A DNA stretch of 64,000 nt, taken from positions 186,001 to 250,000 of the forward strand of contig FMBT01000321.1 in NCBI GenBank assembly GCA_900095095.1, read 5' to 3'. A program made the position numbers and the translations under genes. The stretch is from Fragilariopsis cylindrus CCMP1102 (Eukaryota; Bacillariophyta; Bacillariophyceae; Bacillariales; Bacillariaceae). The notes under the pieces were generated by a model, which saw only the letters and a list, made by a program, of their open reading frames with translations, was not told where the DNA came from and ran no database searches. Positions 35,701 through 45,728 of this stretch are shown here, in pieces; positions within the stretch are counted from its first letter, which is position 1; each line of letters opens with the position of its first letter.

Positions 35701-37607
35701 TCACCAGTCGGATTTGCACTCGGCATAAAGCTGGGTTCTGAACTAGGAATATTACTTGGTGCACCACGTGGAGCAAAACTAGGTAAGTGACTTGGAATAG
35801 AACTTGGTGAGCCACTCGGATCAAAACTAGGAACAGAGCTAGGAGAATCAATCGGATCACCAGTTGGTTCAAGACTTGGAATTGTGCTTGGAACAGAGCT
35901 AGGCAAAGCACTTGGATCTGAACTGGGAGCACCACTTGGAGGACCACTAGGAACAAGGCTGGGCAAAGCACTTGGAAGGCCAGTAGGAACACTACTAGGA
36001 TTAGAACTTGGATCTTTACTTGGGGACACAGATGGTTCTGGTGTTGGTCTTCTCTGTGTTGGTGGGGGGGTTGGTGGATCTGTGGTATTTTTCGGATCAA
36101 AACTAGGAACAGAGCTAGGAGAATCAGTTGGACTTTGCGTTGGTTGACATTCCGGCTTGCAAATAGAAGGACAGAAAAATTGGATCTCTCTATTTTTGCA
36201 TCGCTTTGTGGGTTTTTTCGAAACCCATTTAGCACAAGTCTTCTGTTCATTGTTTTTGTAAAAGAAATCATCACAGTCTTCACATTTTTCTCGGTCATCG
36301 TCCTTACATGGTAGAGGTGGTGTTGGTTCTTGTGTTGGTTGTGATGTTGGTTCTCGTGTTTTTGGAGTATCAGTTGGACTTGATGTTGGTTGACATTTCG
36401 GTTTGCAAATAGAAGGACAGAAAAATTTGACCTTTTTTTTCTTGCATCGCTTCTTGGGGTTCTTCTTAACCCAATTAGCACAAGTCTTCTTTTCATTGTT
36501 TTTGTAAAAGAAAGTATCACAGTCTTCACACTTTCCACGATCATCGTTCTTACATGGAGTTCGTGTTGGTTGTGATGTTGGTACATCTGTTGGTTCATCT
36601 GTTGGTTCATCTGTTGGTCTTGTTATTGGTTCAAGTGATGGTGCGGGTGATGTTTCTTCAAATGGACTCGTTGTCCCGGTTGGAGAATTAGTTGGACTCC
36701 CGGTTGGAAAAAACGTTGGAAAATCAGTTGGACTTGATGTATGCTTGCCTTTTCCGTTACTCTTTCCGCCTCCTTTGCCTTTTCCTCCTTTTCCTCCTCC
36801 GTAGTAACCAGCCCATGAGTAATAACCTTTGGATCCTTTTCCTCCTTTTCCTCCTTTTCCTCCTTTTCCTCCTTCGTAGTAGCCACCCCAAGAGTCATCA
36901 CCCTTGGATCCTTTCCCTCCTTTGTCTTCGTAGTAGCCAGCCCATGAGTAATAACCTTTGGATCCTTTTCCTCCTTTGCTTCCTTTGTCTACGTAGTAGC
37001 CACCCCAAGAGTCATCACCCTTGGATCCTTTTCCTCCTTTGTCATCGTAGTAGCCAGCCCAAGAGTCATCACCCTTGGATCCTTTTCCTTCTTTGTCCTG
37101 TAGTTTGCGTTTTAATCCTTCGCCTTTGTCGGAGATTTCGTTCTTATAGTTTCCGTCAGCATAGACACCGTCGTATTCGTATTCACGTGCACTGCCATGT
37201 GTTTGTAACAACTCTCGAACACTATCCTTGCATAACATGACAAATTCTCTTGTTTTGGTGGTAATGGAAAACATTCCTCCGTTATTGTTGCCATTACTAC
37301 TACTGTTGTCGTTGGTGCTAGTAGTAGTAGTAGTAGTGGTGCTATCAATTATAATGGGATGAATGTTTCCACTTGAACGTAGGATGTTGGCAAAAAAGAA
37401 ATCTGACCCAGCTACATATACAACTAATACTGTTACTAGCAGTAGTAGAAGTAGAAACAACGAATTACTTCCTTCAGGACAACGCGATCGATGTTCATGC
37501 TCTTGATGATCATCATCGACCTCTGCATCCTCGTCATCATGACGTTGTCGTAGTTGCTTCATGTTGTCTTCAAGACGGTCGTGTCTTATAGTAGTTGGGA
37601 TGAACAT
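32751..37607 (-). CDS. 1618-aa modular cell-wall-type protein (cingulin/silaffin-like, chitin-binding)
   Basis: Single exon. Domains in order: an acidic N-terminus; a hydrophobic signal anchor at 49-67; an RxL site (KRKLQ, 166-170); a Lys/Gly and Trp/Tyr block at about 171-288 built from KGSKGDDSWGGYY units, like W/Y-rich cingulins of diatom girdle bands; and two Cys-rich modules of about 54 residues (352-405 and 434-487) sharing CKDDDREKCEDCDDFFY. Next come several hundred residues of PSxxPS repeats, about 490-1210, partly as long near-identical blocks. A Lys/Ser array follows at about 1238-1419 (SDKSKSGEKSKG, about a dozen units), resembling silaffin-type phosphorylated, polyamine-modified tracts. 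The C-terminal domain ends in a six-Cys CBM14/peritrophin-type chitin-binding module (GCTKFYTC, PCGPGTLFD, GCNFSDAVDC). A role tethering chitin to the silica wall is inferred. The upstream region is shared with the gene at 6111-7178. Confidence 0.85.
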   Translation of the reverse strand: MFIPTTIRHDRLEDNMKQLRQRHDDEDAEVDDDHQEHEHRSRCPEGSNSLFLLLLLLVTVLVVYVAGSDFFFANILRSSGNIHPIIIDSTTTTTTTSTNDNSSSNGNNNGGMFSITTKTREFVMLCKDSVRELLQTHGSAREYEYDGVYADGNYKNEISDKGEGLKRKLQDKEGKGSKGDDSWAGYYDDKGGKGSKGDDSWGGYYVDKGSKGGKGSKGYYSWAGYYEDKGGKGSKGDDSWGGYYEGGKGGKGGKGGKGSKGYYSWAGYYGGGKGGKGKGGGKSNGKGKHTSSPTDFPTFFPTGSPTNSPTGTTSPFEETSPAPSLEPITRPTDEPTDEPTDVPTSQPTRTPCKNDDRGKCEDCDTFFYKNNEKKTCANWVKKNPKKRCKKKKVKFFCPSICKPKCQPTSSPTDTPKTREPTSQPTQEPTPPLPCKDDDREKCEDCDDFFYKNNEQKTCAKWVSKKPTKRCKNREIQFFCPSICKPECQPTQSPTDSPSSVPSFDPKNTTDPPTPPPTQRRPTPEPSVSPSKDPSSNPSSVPTGLPSALPSLVPSGPPSGAPSSDPSALPSSVPSTIPSLEPTGDPIDSPSSVPSFDPSGSPSSIPSHLPSFAPRGAPSNIPSSEPSFMPSANPTGDPSALPSFVPSSPPSGDPSGPPSSDPSALPSSIPSTIPSLEPTGGPIDSPSSVPSFDPSGTPSSIPSHLPSFAPSGAPSNIPSSEPSFMPSANPTGDPSALPSFVPSSPPSGDPSGSPSSDPSALPSSIPSAIPSLIPTGDPIDSPSSVPSFYPSGAPSFIPSSEPSFMPSANPTGDRSALPSSVPSGLPSGDPSSSPSSDQSALPSSVPSAIPSLKPTGDPVDSPSSVPSFDPSGAPSFSLKPTGDPIDSPSSVPSFDPSGAPSFIPSSEPSFMPSANPTGDRSALPSSVPSGDPSALPSSVPSAIPSLKPTGDPLDSPSSVPSFDPSSSPSSIPSQLPSFDPNGAPSFIPSSEPSFIPSANPTGDRSRLPSSVPSGNPSGSPSSEPSASSVPSAIPSLKPTGDPIDSPSSVPSFDPSSSPSSIPSHLPSFYPSGAPSFIPSSEPSFMPSANPTGDRSPLPSSVPSGNPSGSPSSEPSASSVPSASPSHKPTGDPIDSPSSIPSFDPSGLPSSIPSHLPSFDPSGEPSLVPSDPENTTDPPTPPPTQRRPTPEPSISPSKDPSGTPSSSPSSSPISSPIGQSFTPTSTPTGTPTGTPTGTPSKGKSDKSKSGEKSKGKSDKSKSGEKSKSGEKSKGKSDKSKSGEKSKSGEKSKGKSDKSKSGEKSKSGEKSKGKSDKSKSGEKSKGNSDKSKSGEKSKGRSDKSKSGEKSKGTSDKSKSGEKSKGKSDKSKSGEKSKGRSDKSKSGEKSKGNSDKSKSGEKSKSGEKSKGKSDKSKSGEKSKSGTFTPTGTPTGTPSGDKGTGFSCIQPDSCNITGAGQCQLVSKDAVEASCGPGVPEGYYPDLTRCDAYCFCTGTKDPSRYEIVNIGLEWDTFQQGSNIQYLGGEIYGKNGAWGTNGGSAGFNYQMSVKGRERPPVCGSPACPSGFANNRLYGAEGCTKFYTCINGFIGTPLTPCGPGTLFDDRIQGCNFSDAVDCPSGS

Positions 37608-37713
37608 CTCTCCTTATCTTGCTCTGTTGCTTTTTCTTGATTATTATGCTTGACGATGATGAATACTTAGTTCAGCGAGGCGTTTGTAAATGAATTATTA
37701 TGAGTAGATTTTT

Positions 37714-38030
37714 GAATTGTGAGAAGATAGATTGTTGTAAATACATTTCGCAATTTTTACACACACTATTACACGACAATACACTACTTTAGTGTGTATT
37801 GTGAGTTAGACTCTTGTTTTTCATTTTCTTGTTTGACCGTATTATCGCCGAACATGACAATACAAATCCTACGGATTGTAGTACATATCGGTATGGTGTT
37901 TTATGTTGTACTTATGATGTCAAAAATGAAGTTGAAGAAAAAACCGTGTATCCTTATATAAATATGAAGGTATCAAAAATAAAGAAGAAGAAAAAACCGT
38001 GTATCCTTATATAAATATGAAATCAACGAT
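37714..38030 (-). promoter_or_regulatory. Upstream module shared with the gene at 7178
   Basis: Counterpart of 7248-7515 in the same position and orientation relative to a minus-strand gene. Shared blocks are GTGAGAAGATAGATTGTTG, the inverted repeat AATACACTACTTTAGTGTGT (about 37779-37798), ACAAATCCTACGGATTGTAG and GTATCCTTATATAAATATGA. The TATA-like block is present twice here (about 37948 and 38001) through a duplication of roughly 55-60 bp; the other locus has one copy. The ATG lies about 340 bp away, so a long leader or an intron in the 5' UTR is possible. Confidence 0.65.
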
Positions 38031-38037
38031 TACAGTA

Positions 38038-38560
38038 CGATTACTGTACGATTACTGTATGATTACATCGTAACGTTTCCTTATATGAGAGCCGTTTATA
38101 AATGGTCCGTTGAAGCCAAGATTCCTTGTTGCTTTGAAATATTTAGTATGTGGTAGCTTTTTCGTTTGGCTGAAGATGATAGTTCGAAACATTTGCTACA
38201 ATCCCGTTTAGATCACTGTACGATTACTGTACGATTACATCGTAACGTTTCCTTATGTGAGAGCCGTTTATAAATGGTCCGTTGAAGCCAAGATTCCTTG
38301 TTGCTTTGAAATATTTAGTATGTGGTAGCTTTTTCGTTTGGCTGAAGATGATAGTTCGAAACATTTGCTACAATCCCGTTTAGATCACTGTACGATTACT
38401 GTACGATTACATCGTAACGTTTCCTTATGTGAGAGCCGTTTATAAATAGTCAGTTGAAGCCAAGATTCCTTGTTGCTTTGAAATATTTAGTATGTGGTAG
38501 CTTTTTCGTTTGGCTGAAGATGATAGTTCGAAACATTTGCTACAATCCCGTTTAGATACC
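38038..38560. repeat. 172-bp tandem repeat, three copies, carrying the CGTAACGTTT core
   Basis: The core CGTAACGTTTCCTTATGTGA (TATATGA in the first copy) starts at 38069, 38241 and 38413, exactly 172 bp apart. The units are nearly identical: each runs through GCCGTTTATAAATGGTC, GTTGCTTTGAAATATTTAG and a GTTCGAAACATTTGC block. They are preceded by ACGATTACTGT repeats. The near identity means the expansion is recent. Only the core and a GTC(C)..TTGAAGCCA-like block are shared with the array at 7528-7972. Confidence 0.75.
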
Positions 38561-38639
38561 AAGTAATTAATGAGACGACATTTGGCATATTGTATGTAAA
38601 AGCGGTGGTATGAATAAAATCATAAAATCAGATAGTTAC

Positions 38640-39240
38640 AATTCACCGTTCGCAAAAATCAGTATTGACAACAAAAAAATAACTCAGTTTCACGCTACTT
38701 AAGGTTACTGGGATTTTACCAAAAGCATGAGCGAAATGCATAATGTTAGTAACTTAGTACTGTACTGCTGTAGCGCGTCGGAATAATAAAAAATTGTCAG
38801 TCGGGTTAAATTTTACTAAACATAATCAGTATGACAAAAGAATAACTCAGTTTCGCGCTACCAAAAAGAAAAAGGTATAACACTTATTGCAATTGCATTA
38901 AACACAAAAAATATCATTTCTGATCAACTAAAAAATATTGTATTACTGTATTGAAATATCCTCTAGGTTGTTTAAATAAGACGGGCAGTATGACAAAAGA
39001 ATAACTAGTTTTGCGCTACCAAAAAGAAAAAGGTATTCGGCTGAACATTTATGTTCTTCTTATTGAGCGAAATGCACAATGTTAGTACGAAGTACAGTAA
39101 GTACTGCTGTAGCGCGTCGGAATTAAAAAAATGTCAGTCGGGTGATTATTGTATTTCAACACTTATTGCAATTGCACTAAACACAGAAAATATCATTTCT
39201 AATTGAAGTATCCTTTAGGTTGTTTAAATAATGTCGAAAC
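38640..39240. repeat. Diverged, interleaved repeats
   Basis: Several strings recur in diverged copies: GCGAAATGCATAATGTTAGTA near 38731 and 39067; CAGTATGACAAAAGAATAACT near 38827 and 38986; CACTTATTGCAATTGCA near 38881 and 39160; and CTGCTGTAGCGCGTCGGAAT twice. The spacing is irregular, so this is a rearranged two-to-three-copy repeat. No coding potential is seen. Confidence 0.55.
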
Positions 39241-39792
39241 ATGCTTGGTTACTCTTTATGCCCCTGATGGTAGCCCTGATGTGTGCTCACTTATAATTAT
39301 TATTTGTACAATGGGTCAGCCCACATTCTGTTTCACGTAATTCAACGTTCATTAGATTGCCTTTATCTCAACAACATTACTTCCACCAGGTAGTTGTTTA
39401 ATCACCACAGTGACAGATGCCAAACCATCACTTGTTTAATACTACTAGAGTAATTGTCACACTCAAGTAAAGCATTCATTATCTACCATGACTTTGCCTA
39501 TTGAACTTGACAAAATATAAGGGAAGGTATTTGGAGGACTCTGTGGATGGAATAGCTCAAGATTTTGTCCTGTGTGCCTCATTATTTGATTCAGGCAGCT
39601 TCAAATTACATACTACTATAGTAGGGAATTGATTATGTGTGGTTGTCTAATACATTGATACTTCCACTGTATTATTCAACAGATATTTATAATATGCGTG
39701 GGATGGTGGCTATTTGAACAGTCACACTAAGACAAGCTTGCAATCCTTGTGTAACAACATAGAGAAATAGACTAACATAGACTACTCATGCC
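39241..39792. other. Flank of the LTR element
   Basis: No gene or repeat recognised. Its last five bases, ATGCC, are the target-site duplication of the adjacent LTR element. Confidence 0.5.
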
Positions 39793-40081
39793 TGTTGAGA
39801 TTCTAGTTTAGATAAGAGTTTAATATTAGTTGTTAAGGTTGTTCTAAACGATTTATGGGTGCTATCTATCTTAGGCTGTCCTTGAGACGCTGTCCTTGAG
39901 ACGCTGCTGTAATGCTTGTGTTGCTTGTGTTAGTGGCGATAGGCATTTGTCGTTTGTATTGCTGTTTGACTGGCTTGTGTTATTGTTTGAATCGGTGCGC
40001 TGTAACGGTATTTGTGGTCTGTCCGTCGTGCGTGGTCTGTCCGTCGTTCGTGTTTCTGTCGTGCGAGTTAAGATTTCAACA
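39793..40081 (-). repeat. LTR of the copia element (3' LTR relative to element)
   Basis: A 289-bp direct repeat that matches 45440-45728, begins TGTTGAGATTC and ends TTTCAACA. It lies downstream of RNase H in the element's own orientation, so it is the 3' LTR. Confidence 0.9.
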
Positions 40082-43000
40082 CACCCTTGCAAGCTAGTTG
40101 GACTCTTTCCTTCGATATATGTATAGATAGGTCTTAGTTTCCTGTGTGTGGCTGGTGAGTGGTATTTGGTATAGTAGTCAGCGAGGTTAACTTTGCCTGG
40201 AGCCCAGAATACTCTGTATTCTCCTTGTTCCACTCTGTCCTGTACCCAGTAGAATCTTTTGTCCATTGCTTTACTTTGTCTTTGTTTGATTGTTTTGTTC
40301 ATTATTCCATCCGCTGTACTGTTATCTGTTCGGAGTGGTGTTGGTGGTTGTGGATGGCCGAGTTCTTCGAGTGTTGTTCTCATTGGTGCTAGTTCTTGTG
40401 CATTCATGTACAATGCTCCGACTTCTGCCTCTGCTGCTGATGCCATTACTGCTTTGATTATTTTTGCTAGTACGTATATTGGTCCATTGAATTGGGTTCC
40501 ATGTTTGTTGCCTAGATAGTGGTAGCCACCTGCTCGGCTTCTTGATTTTGGTGCCACACAGTACGCTGCATCACTGTCACATGATAATATCATGTCGCTG
40601 GCTCTGTAAATGATGGTTGCATCTGGGTTACTGGCGCAGTAGTTTAGGAATTGTATTAGTGCTGCCTGCGTGTCTTCTGTTGCTGTTGTTGCCTTGATGC
40701 TTAGTTCATTGAGTGCGTGTAACTGTGTGCTATCGACTGATCTTCCATCATATAGGAATTTGCCACATACTTTCTGGATGTGGTTTTTCTGTAATAGGGT
40801 TAGTTCTGGTGTTGTATCTTCCGTGGTATACTGTACTTTCTTTCCGTATTCCGGTGCTACATACTTTGTTGGTCCATAGTGATGTTTTGATGGAGTTGGG
40901 TGTTGGAATTGTTGTAGTGCTCGCTTGACGTACCCTTTCATAGATAGTTTTACTTCTCTTTTTTCATAGTTCCATTCTAGGTCAATTCCTATATATTTGG
41001 ACCCTGTCCAATCTATTTTGAGTGGGTATTTTTCTTTGATTGCCGTGAATAGGTGATCAATATCATCTTTGTTGGTGTATTTGACTCCAAAGTCGTCTAC
41101 TACTAGTGTGAAGCTGATTGGTCTTGTTTTATGTTTCCATAATCCTGGTGTACGTTTGGTTGGATAATATCCGTACTGTGCTAGGTGTTCTTGGAGGTCT
41201 TCATTAGCAATGCGACCACTTTGTGCTAATCCATACATTGCTCCGGTGATCTCTACGTAGGCGTAGTCATCTGCTTCCACATATTGCATTACATTGTATT
41301 CTTCTATGATTTCTGTTGGGATTAAGCTTATGTGAATTCTCATGTATTCAGATGATTTGAGTTTTGAATTGGTGTAGAAGTTTCCTATATCTGCTGCCGC
41401 GTACTGCGCATTCTTGGTCGATATGGTACTGTTGAGGTGTATCTTGATTGTCTCCAGTCCAGCTGTTTCTGTGCTTGTTTTTCCATCATATTGTAGTCTA
41501 TCTCCTCCTACTGTTAGTCGAGTGCGATTGATATCATCTTTTTGTAGTCTTACATCACAGCAGAATCGTGCATACGTTACTTTCTTTCCTATTGGTACTT
41601 GTTTTCTTCTGATGAAGTGGAATGTGTCTGATCCTTTGACTCGTTGTGTACCATCTGCTTTTTTCCTACCCTTTTAGAAGTTTGCCAAATTCATTTGCTG
41701 CTGATTTTTGCCATGATTCTCGTGTTTGTTTGTCTGAGTGGTTGACTAGTTGTTTGTAGTCTATCATTTTTTCTGTTGCTTCATCATAGACTGTCATTGC
41801 AAAGTGTCCTGGTAGTTTTCCTCCTGCTGCTGATGGATTGTTCTGTTTTGTCGTACGATGTTGGCCCTTTGTAGTCTTGTTGATAGTCTGGTCAGTCGTC
41901 TTGTTAGTCTTTGTCTGTATCAATGCATCGAAACTGGTTGAGTGTTCTACTGCTAACTTGTTCCTTATCTCCACTTCATACTCAATGAAATATAATCTTT
42001 CATTTTCATTGTAGTGGGTGACTTCTCCTCGTTGGATGGTGTTGTTGTAGTTCTTCATAATCTTGGTTCCTATCTCATCTTCGGTAATTGTTGGTAATGC
42101 CACCCTTGTAGCTACTCGGTTCGTGCCTTGGTTCGGAAAGTATTGTTGTTGGTTTTCCACTGGATCCCTACTCGGTTCGGATCTTGGTTCGCGAAGAATT
42201 GTTGTTGGTTTTCCACTGGATCACCCACCACCCTTGTAGCTGCCCATGCCGGCACCCTTGTAGATTCATTATTCTGTTGTCTAGGAGTGAAGATTTCCCT
42301 TAACTTGTCGATGGCGTCATTAGTTGTTGTTCCTTGATCAAGGAATGGCGTGGGTGGATGTGGTTTTTGGAGTATTGCTACTAAATCCTCCGTTATACTC
42401 GCTAGTCTATCTTCTGATGATGTCTTTGGCATTTGTACATGTTCAGGGAAGAATTCAATTGTATCTGTTGTTCTTTCTCCTCTTGTTGCTGGTATGTATA
42501 CTCTATAATTCCGATAATGATGTTTGGCTGGTCCAATGAAGTAACCTTTTACTCCATGATCCGCCCATGTTTTTCTATCTTGTGGTCTCTCGTGTGCTAC
42601 GATGAGGCATCCAGGGGGTGCTAGTGGTGTCTTGTTGAAGTCAAAATTTCCCCATAACTCGTTGTAGGCTGATTTAAGTGGGTTGATTCTTGACGGCCGT
42701 AACATGTTTAGTGTTAGTACTGCTACTTGCAGTAGCCTATCCCATTGGCTTTTTGGAAATGATGGGTCACATCCATATAGTACAGATATAAAATGATTTT
42801 TGACTGTCTGTATTGCTCTCTCTGCTGCGATGGTGCGATGGTTGCCTCTTGGTGCTATTTGGTATTTCAATCCTCTTGACTCAATTTCCTCTATTAGTTC
42901 TTTTGAAAATTCATTGTCAATACGATGCAGTACTGGATTGATTCCAGCTTTCTTCAGCGTGTCGTGCATTTCAATGAACCCTGCTAATAGGTGTTCTTTC

Positions 43001-44053
43001 TTTCTTGATTTGATTGCCACTGCAAGTATTGCTCCTGAATCACTGTCTTCCATCACCATGATGTATCTGTTTCCTCGCGATGATGTGTTTGGGAATGCGC
43101 CTGTTTGATCACTTGATGTCATACCCTTCAGGTCTGCAAAGTTTACTGCTGTTATCTGTACAATGTGCTCACGATTTGTTATTTCTCTTGGTGGTAGATA
43201 GTCTGGATCATCTTCTTCATCTTCCATGATGTCCTCTGTTGTTACTTTGTCTGTTGGTCGAAGGTTCTTTCTTACTTTGTGTAGATGCCCCATTGTTGTT
43301 TGGATTGATTTTGGTAGATGTTTTCTGATGCCATTGGATGTTAGTCCTGGGAATGATGTTAACCAATTTTTGTCGATCGCTTTGATTAGTGTTGTGATCA
43401 CTGGTGCTCCTAATGTTGCATGGTGCCAGGCTTGTAGTTGTGATGCTGATTTTTGTTGGTAGGCACTGTTGGCTGTGTGCTTTAATTGGATTACAAATGG
43501 TCTCTTGATCGGTTTCACCGTGTTGTTGTTGTTGCTTTCTAGTGGCATCAACCATAAGTTTGTTTCAGCGTCTCTTGGTCCTTCAATTATTATTTTGTTT
43601 CTCTGATCACCTGTACATTCTTCTTCTTGAATACTACTGTGCAGTCGGCATCACATAGTACTGGTACGGATATTAATGATTCTCCATTTCTTTGAATCCG
43701 TGTGCTTTCTGTGCTTCCATTGGCAGTTCTGGTGCTAGTTTTAGCTGTCTGGTTGTTACTGAGTTCATCGTGTTGGTGTTGGCTACTCCTACATTGATTT
43801 CTTCGTGTTGTAGTGCTTCTCCTAGGTGCTTGTGTTTGTTTGATAGAAACATGCTAGTTGCTGCTGAATCTGGATGGCCCTGTGGTGTGGTTCGGCTAGT
43901 TAGTAGTGCTTTGAATTTGTTTGTGAGGGTTGACAAGCGGCTATTGCTTGTAACTGCTGCTGCATATGATATGTGCTTATTGGTACTCGAAGATGATGTG
44001 TAATTGTTTAAATCAGTATTATTTATTTTATTTTGACTTATCTTACTATTCAC
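39871..44053 (-). mobile_element. Copia pol part (protease, integrase, RT, RNase H)
   Basis: Protease-like sequence lies at about 43670-44050. Integrase lies at about 42400-43550, with a His/Cys zinc region (WHHATLG ... MGHLHKVRKN) and DDE-type core landmarks (SDQTGAFPN, HRIDNEFSKE, AERAIQTVKNHF). Reverse transcriptase follows, with the VVDDFGVKY box (YVDD-like) near 41090. RNase H lies at about 39950-40600 (CDSDAAYC, ASAAEAEVGAL, LRTDNSTAD). The order is that of Ty1/copia. Confidence 0.8.
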
Positions 44054-45426
44054 CTCCCCACCTCGTCAAGTGACAAAGTGGCAGTTGGTAGTGACACCTC
44101 CCATCTTGTTAGCGAGTGTTGCTGCTTCATTGTGGCAGTCCTTTCGGTTGGTACAAGTCCCTGGGGTGTGTGTTGGTTTGATATCATACCCACACGATGG
44201 GCAGTAGTTAGTTGAATCTGGGTATCTGCGTTTCGATCGTTCACCATTTCCTAGATCATTCCGGATGTACTCTGTTCCAAACTTGTTCTTTTTCTTCTTT
44301 GCTGTACCTGCATTGCCTTCACCTTGGTTGTTGTTTGAGTGAATTGTGCAAACATCTGCATCATTTCTTCTTTGGTAACAGTACTTGTTGCACTACTACC
44401 ACCGGCGCTGCCATTGCTGCTGCCTGTGCTGATTGAAGCTGGGATCCGTCCGGGGACCTGGTTGGTTGCGCTGTTTGCGAGTTGTTGTTGTTCGATCCTT
44501 GCCTCTAGTTCCTGAATCTTCTGTGTTTGCAGTACCAGTACTTCGGATGCATGCCTTTGGGTATTTTCATCTTCCTTGGTTTGTGCCAGTACTGCATTCG
44601 CTAGTTCTGTTCTTTTCATGATGGCTGGATCAGTTTTGTTCATTTGGATCTCTTTGCTAAAGTGCTTCCGCATCTCCTCCCATGTTGTTACTGTTCCTCT
44701 GTTCCATTCACGACATGCATCCTTCAGGTCAATATTCTTCTCAAAGGTCGCATAGGCATTTCGCATCACTTCTGCGTCTGTTACTGTTTCTCGTAGTCCG
44801 GTTAGCAGCTCTCTTGCTTCATTGATTTCTTTGTAGTAGTGTTGGACGATTCGATCTGGATCATAGTCAACCTTGAGGAGTTCTCTTGCATGTAGGATTT
44901 CGCGATCCTTGTCTACCGTTAGGATGAAATTTGTCCACATGTGTTGGTATACTTCATGTGGCGATACTCCTAGTAATAATCCATCAGTTTCTAATTCGAT
45001 AAATAAATCTTCATCGAAGCATGCTTGGATTGCTTTGTTGGTGTTGCGCTTGTGTTCCTCGTATTCTTCGTAGAGTTTGAGCACTTGTTTGTGCGCTGCA
45101 TTGAGTATGTTGGTGTCGCCAACGTATGGACCTGGGTCGACTGGCACTGGTACTTGTGCTGTGATTCCTCTTTTTAGTATCCACTGTGCCTGAGTGCACA
45201 TTATCCATGACCATCCATGGTCTCTTGCTTCCGCGATATTGCATTTGTAGCTGGTTTGAACCTTTGCCATCTGTTTTTGGAACGTAATTAACTGTCCTGT
45301 TGTTGGTATTCCAACTACTCGGTCAATGCCTGAGTAGTCATATTCGATTAGGACTTTCGTCATTGCGAAACGTCGTTGGTTACTGACTATTTCGTAGGTT
45401 AGGTCTAGCTTCGTGTCCTGCGACAA
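44041..45426 (-). mobile_element. Copia gag part
   Basis: The largest open stretch is 44251-45426, about 390 residues beginning MSQDTKLDLTYEIV. It is mostly helical, with a capsid-like central part and a Gln-rich coiled segment near its end. A Cys/His-rich zinc-knuckle-like stretch follows within this interval, as in other diatom copia elements. Confidence 0.75.
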
Positions 45427-45439
45427 TATTGTTTAGAAC

Positions 45440-45728
45440 TGTTGAGATTCTAGTTTAGATAAGAGTTTAATATTAGTTGTTAAGGTTGTTCTAAACGATT
45501 TATGGGTGCTATCTATCTTAGGCTGTCCTTGAGACGCTGTCCTTGAGACGCTGCTGTAATGCTTGTGTTGCTTGTGTTAGTGGCGATAGGCATTTGTCGT
45601 TTGTATTGCTGTTTGACTGGCTTGTGTTATTGTTTGAATCGGTGCGCTGTAACGGTATTTGTGGTCTGTCCGTCGTGCGTGGTCTGTCCGTCGTTCGTGT
45701 TTCTGTCGTGCGAGTTAAGATTTCAACA
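45440..45728 (-). repeat. LTR of the copia element (5' LTR relative to element)
   Basis: The partner of 39793-40081, apparently without differences. It lies upstream of the gag part in the element's orientation and is followed by the ATGCC target duplication at 45729-45733. Confidence 0.9.

Larger units (their letters stand above)
39793..45728 (-). mobile_element. Ty1/copia LTR retrotransposon, diatom CoDi-like, young
   Basis: A 5.9-kb element on the minus strand, bounded by 289-bp direct repeats that look identical over their whole length. Both begin TGTTG and end CAACA, and the element is flanked by the 5-bp duplication ATGCC. The interior carries, in the order gag - protease - integrase - reverse transcriptase - RNase H, the parts of a copia-type element. 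Integrase before reverse transcriptase defines Ty1/copia. The integrase zinc-binding region and GNHRTIAAERAIQ-type core resemble diatom CoDi elements. Identical LTRs mean a very recent insertion. It looks nearly whole: the coding interior is spread over several open stretches, with about three interruptions or natural frame changes. Confidence 0.9.

Noticed and set aside
34112-36610. 832-codon minus-strand frame
   Set aside because: It is an overlapping shadow frame of the PSxxPS repeats in the wall-protein gene, giving monotonous Leu/Val/Gln text; the accepted frame has the signal anchor, Cys modules and chitin-binding end.
40159-43108. Plus-strand frames inside the copia element
   Set aside because: They are antisense shadows of the element's own coding parts.
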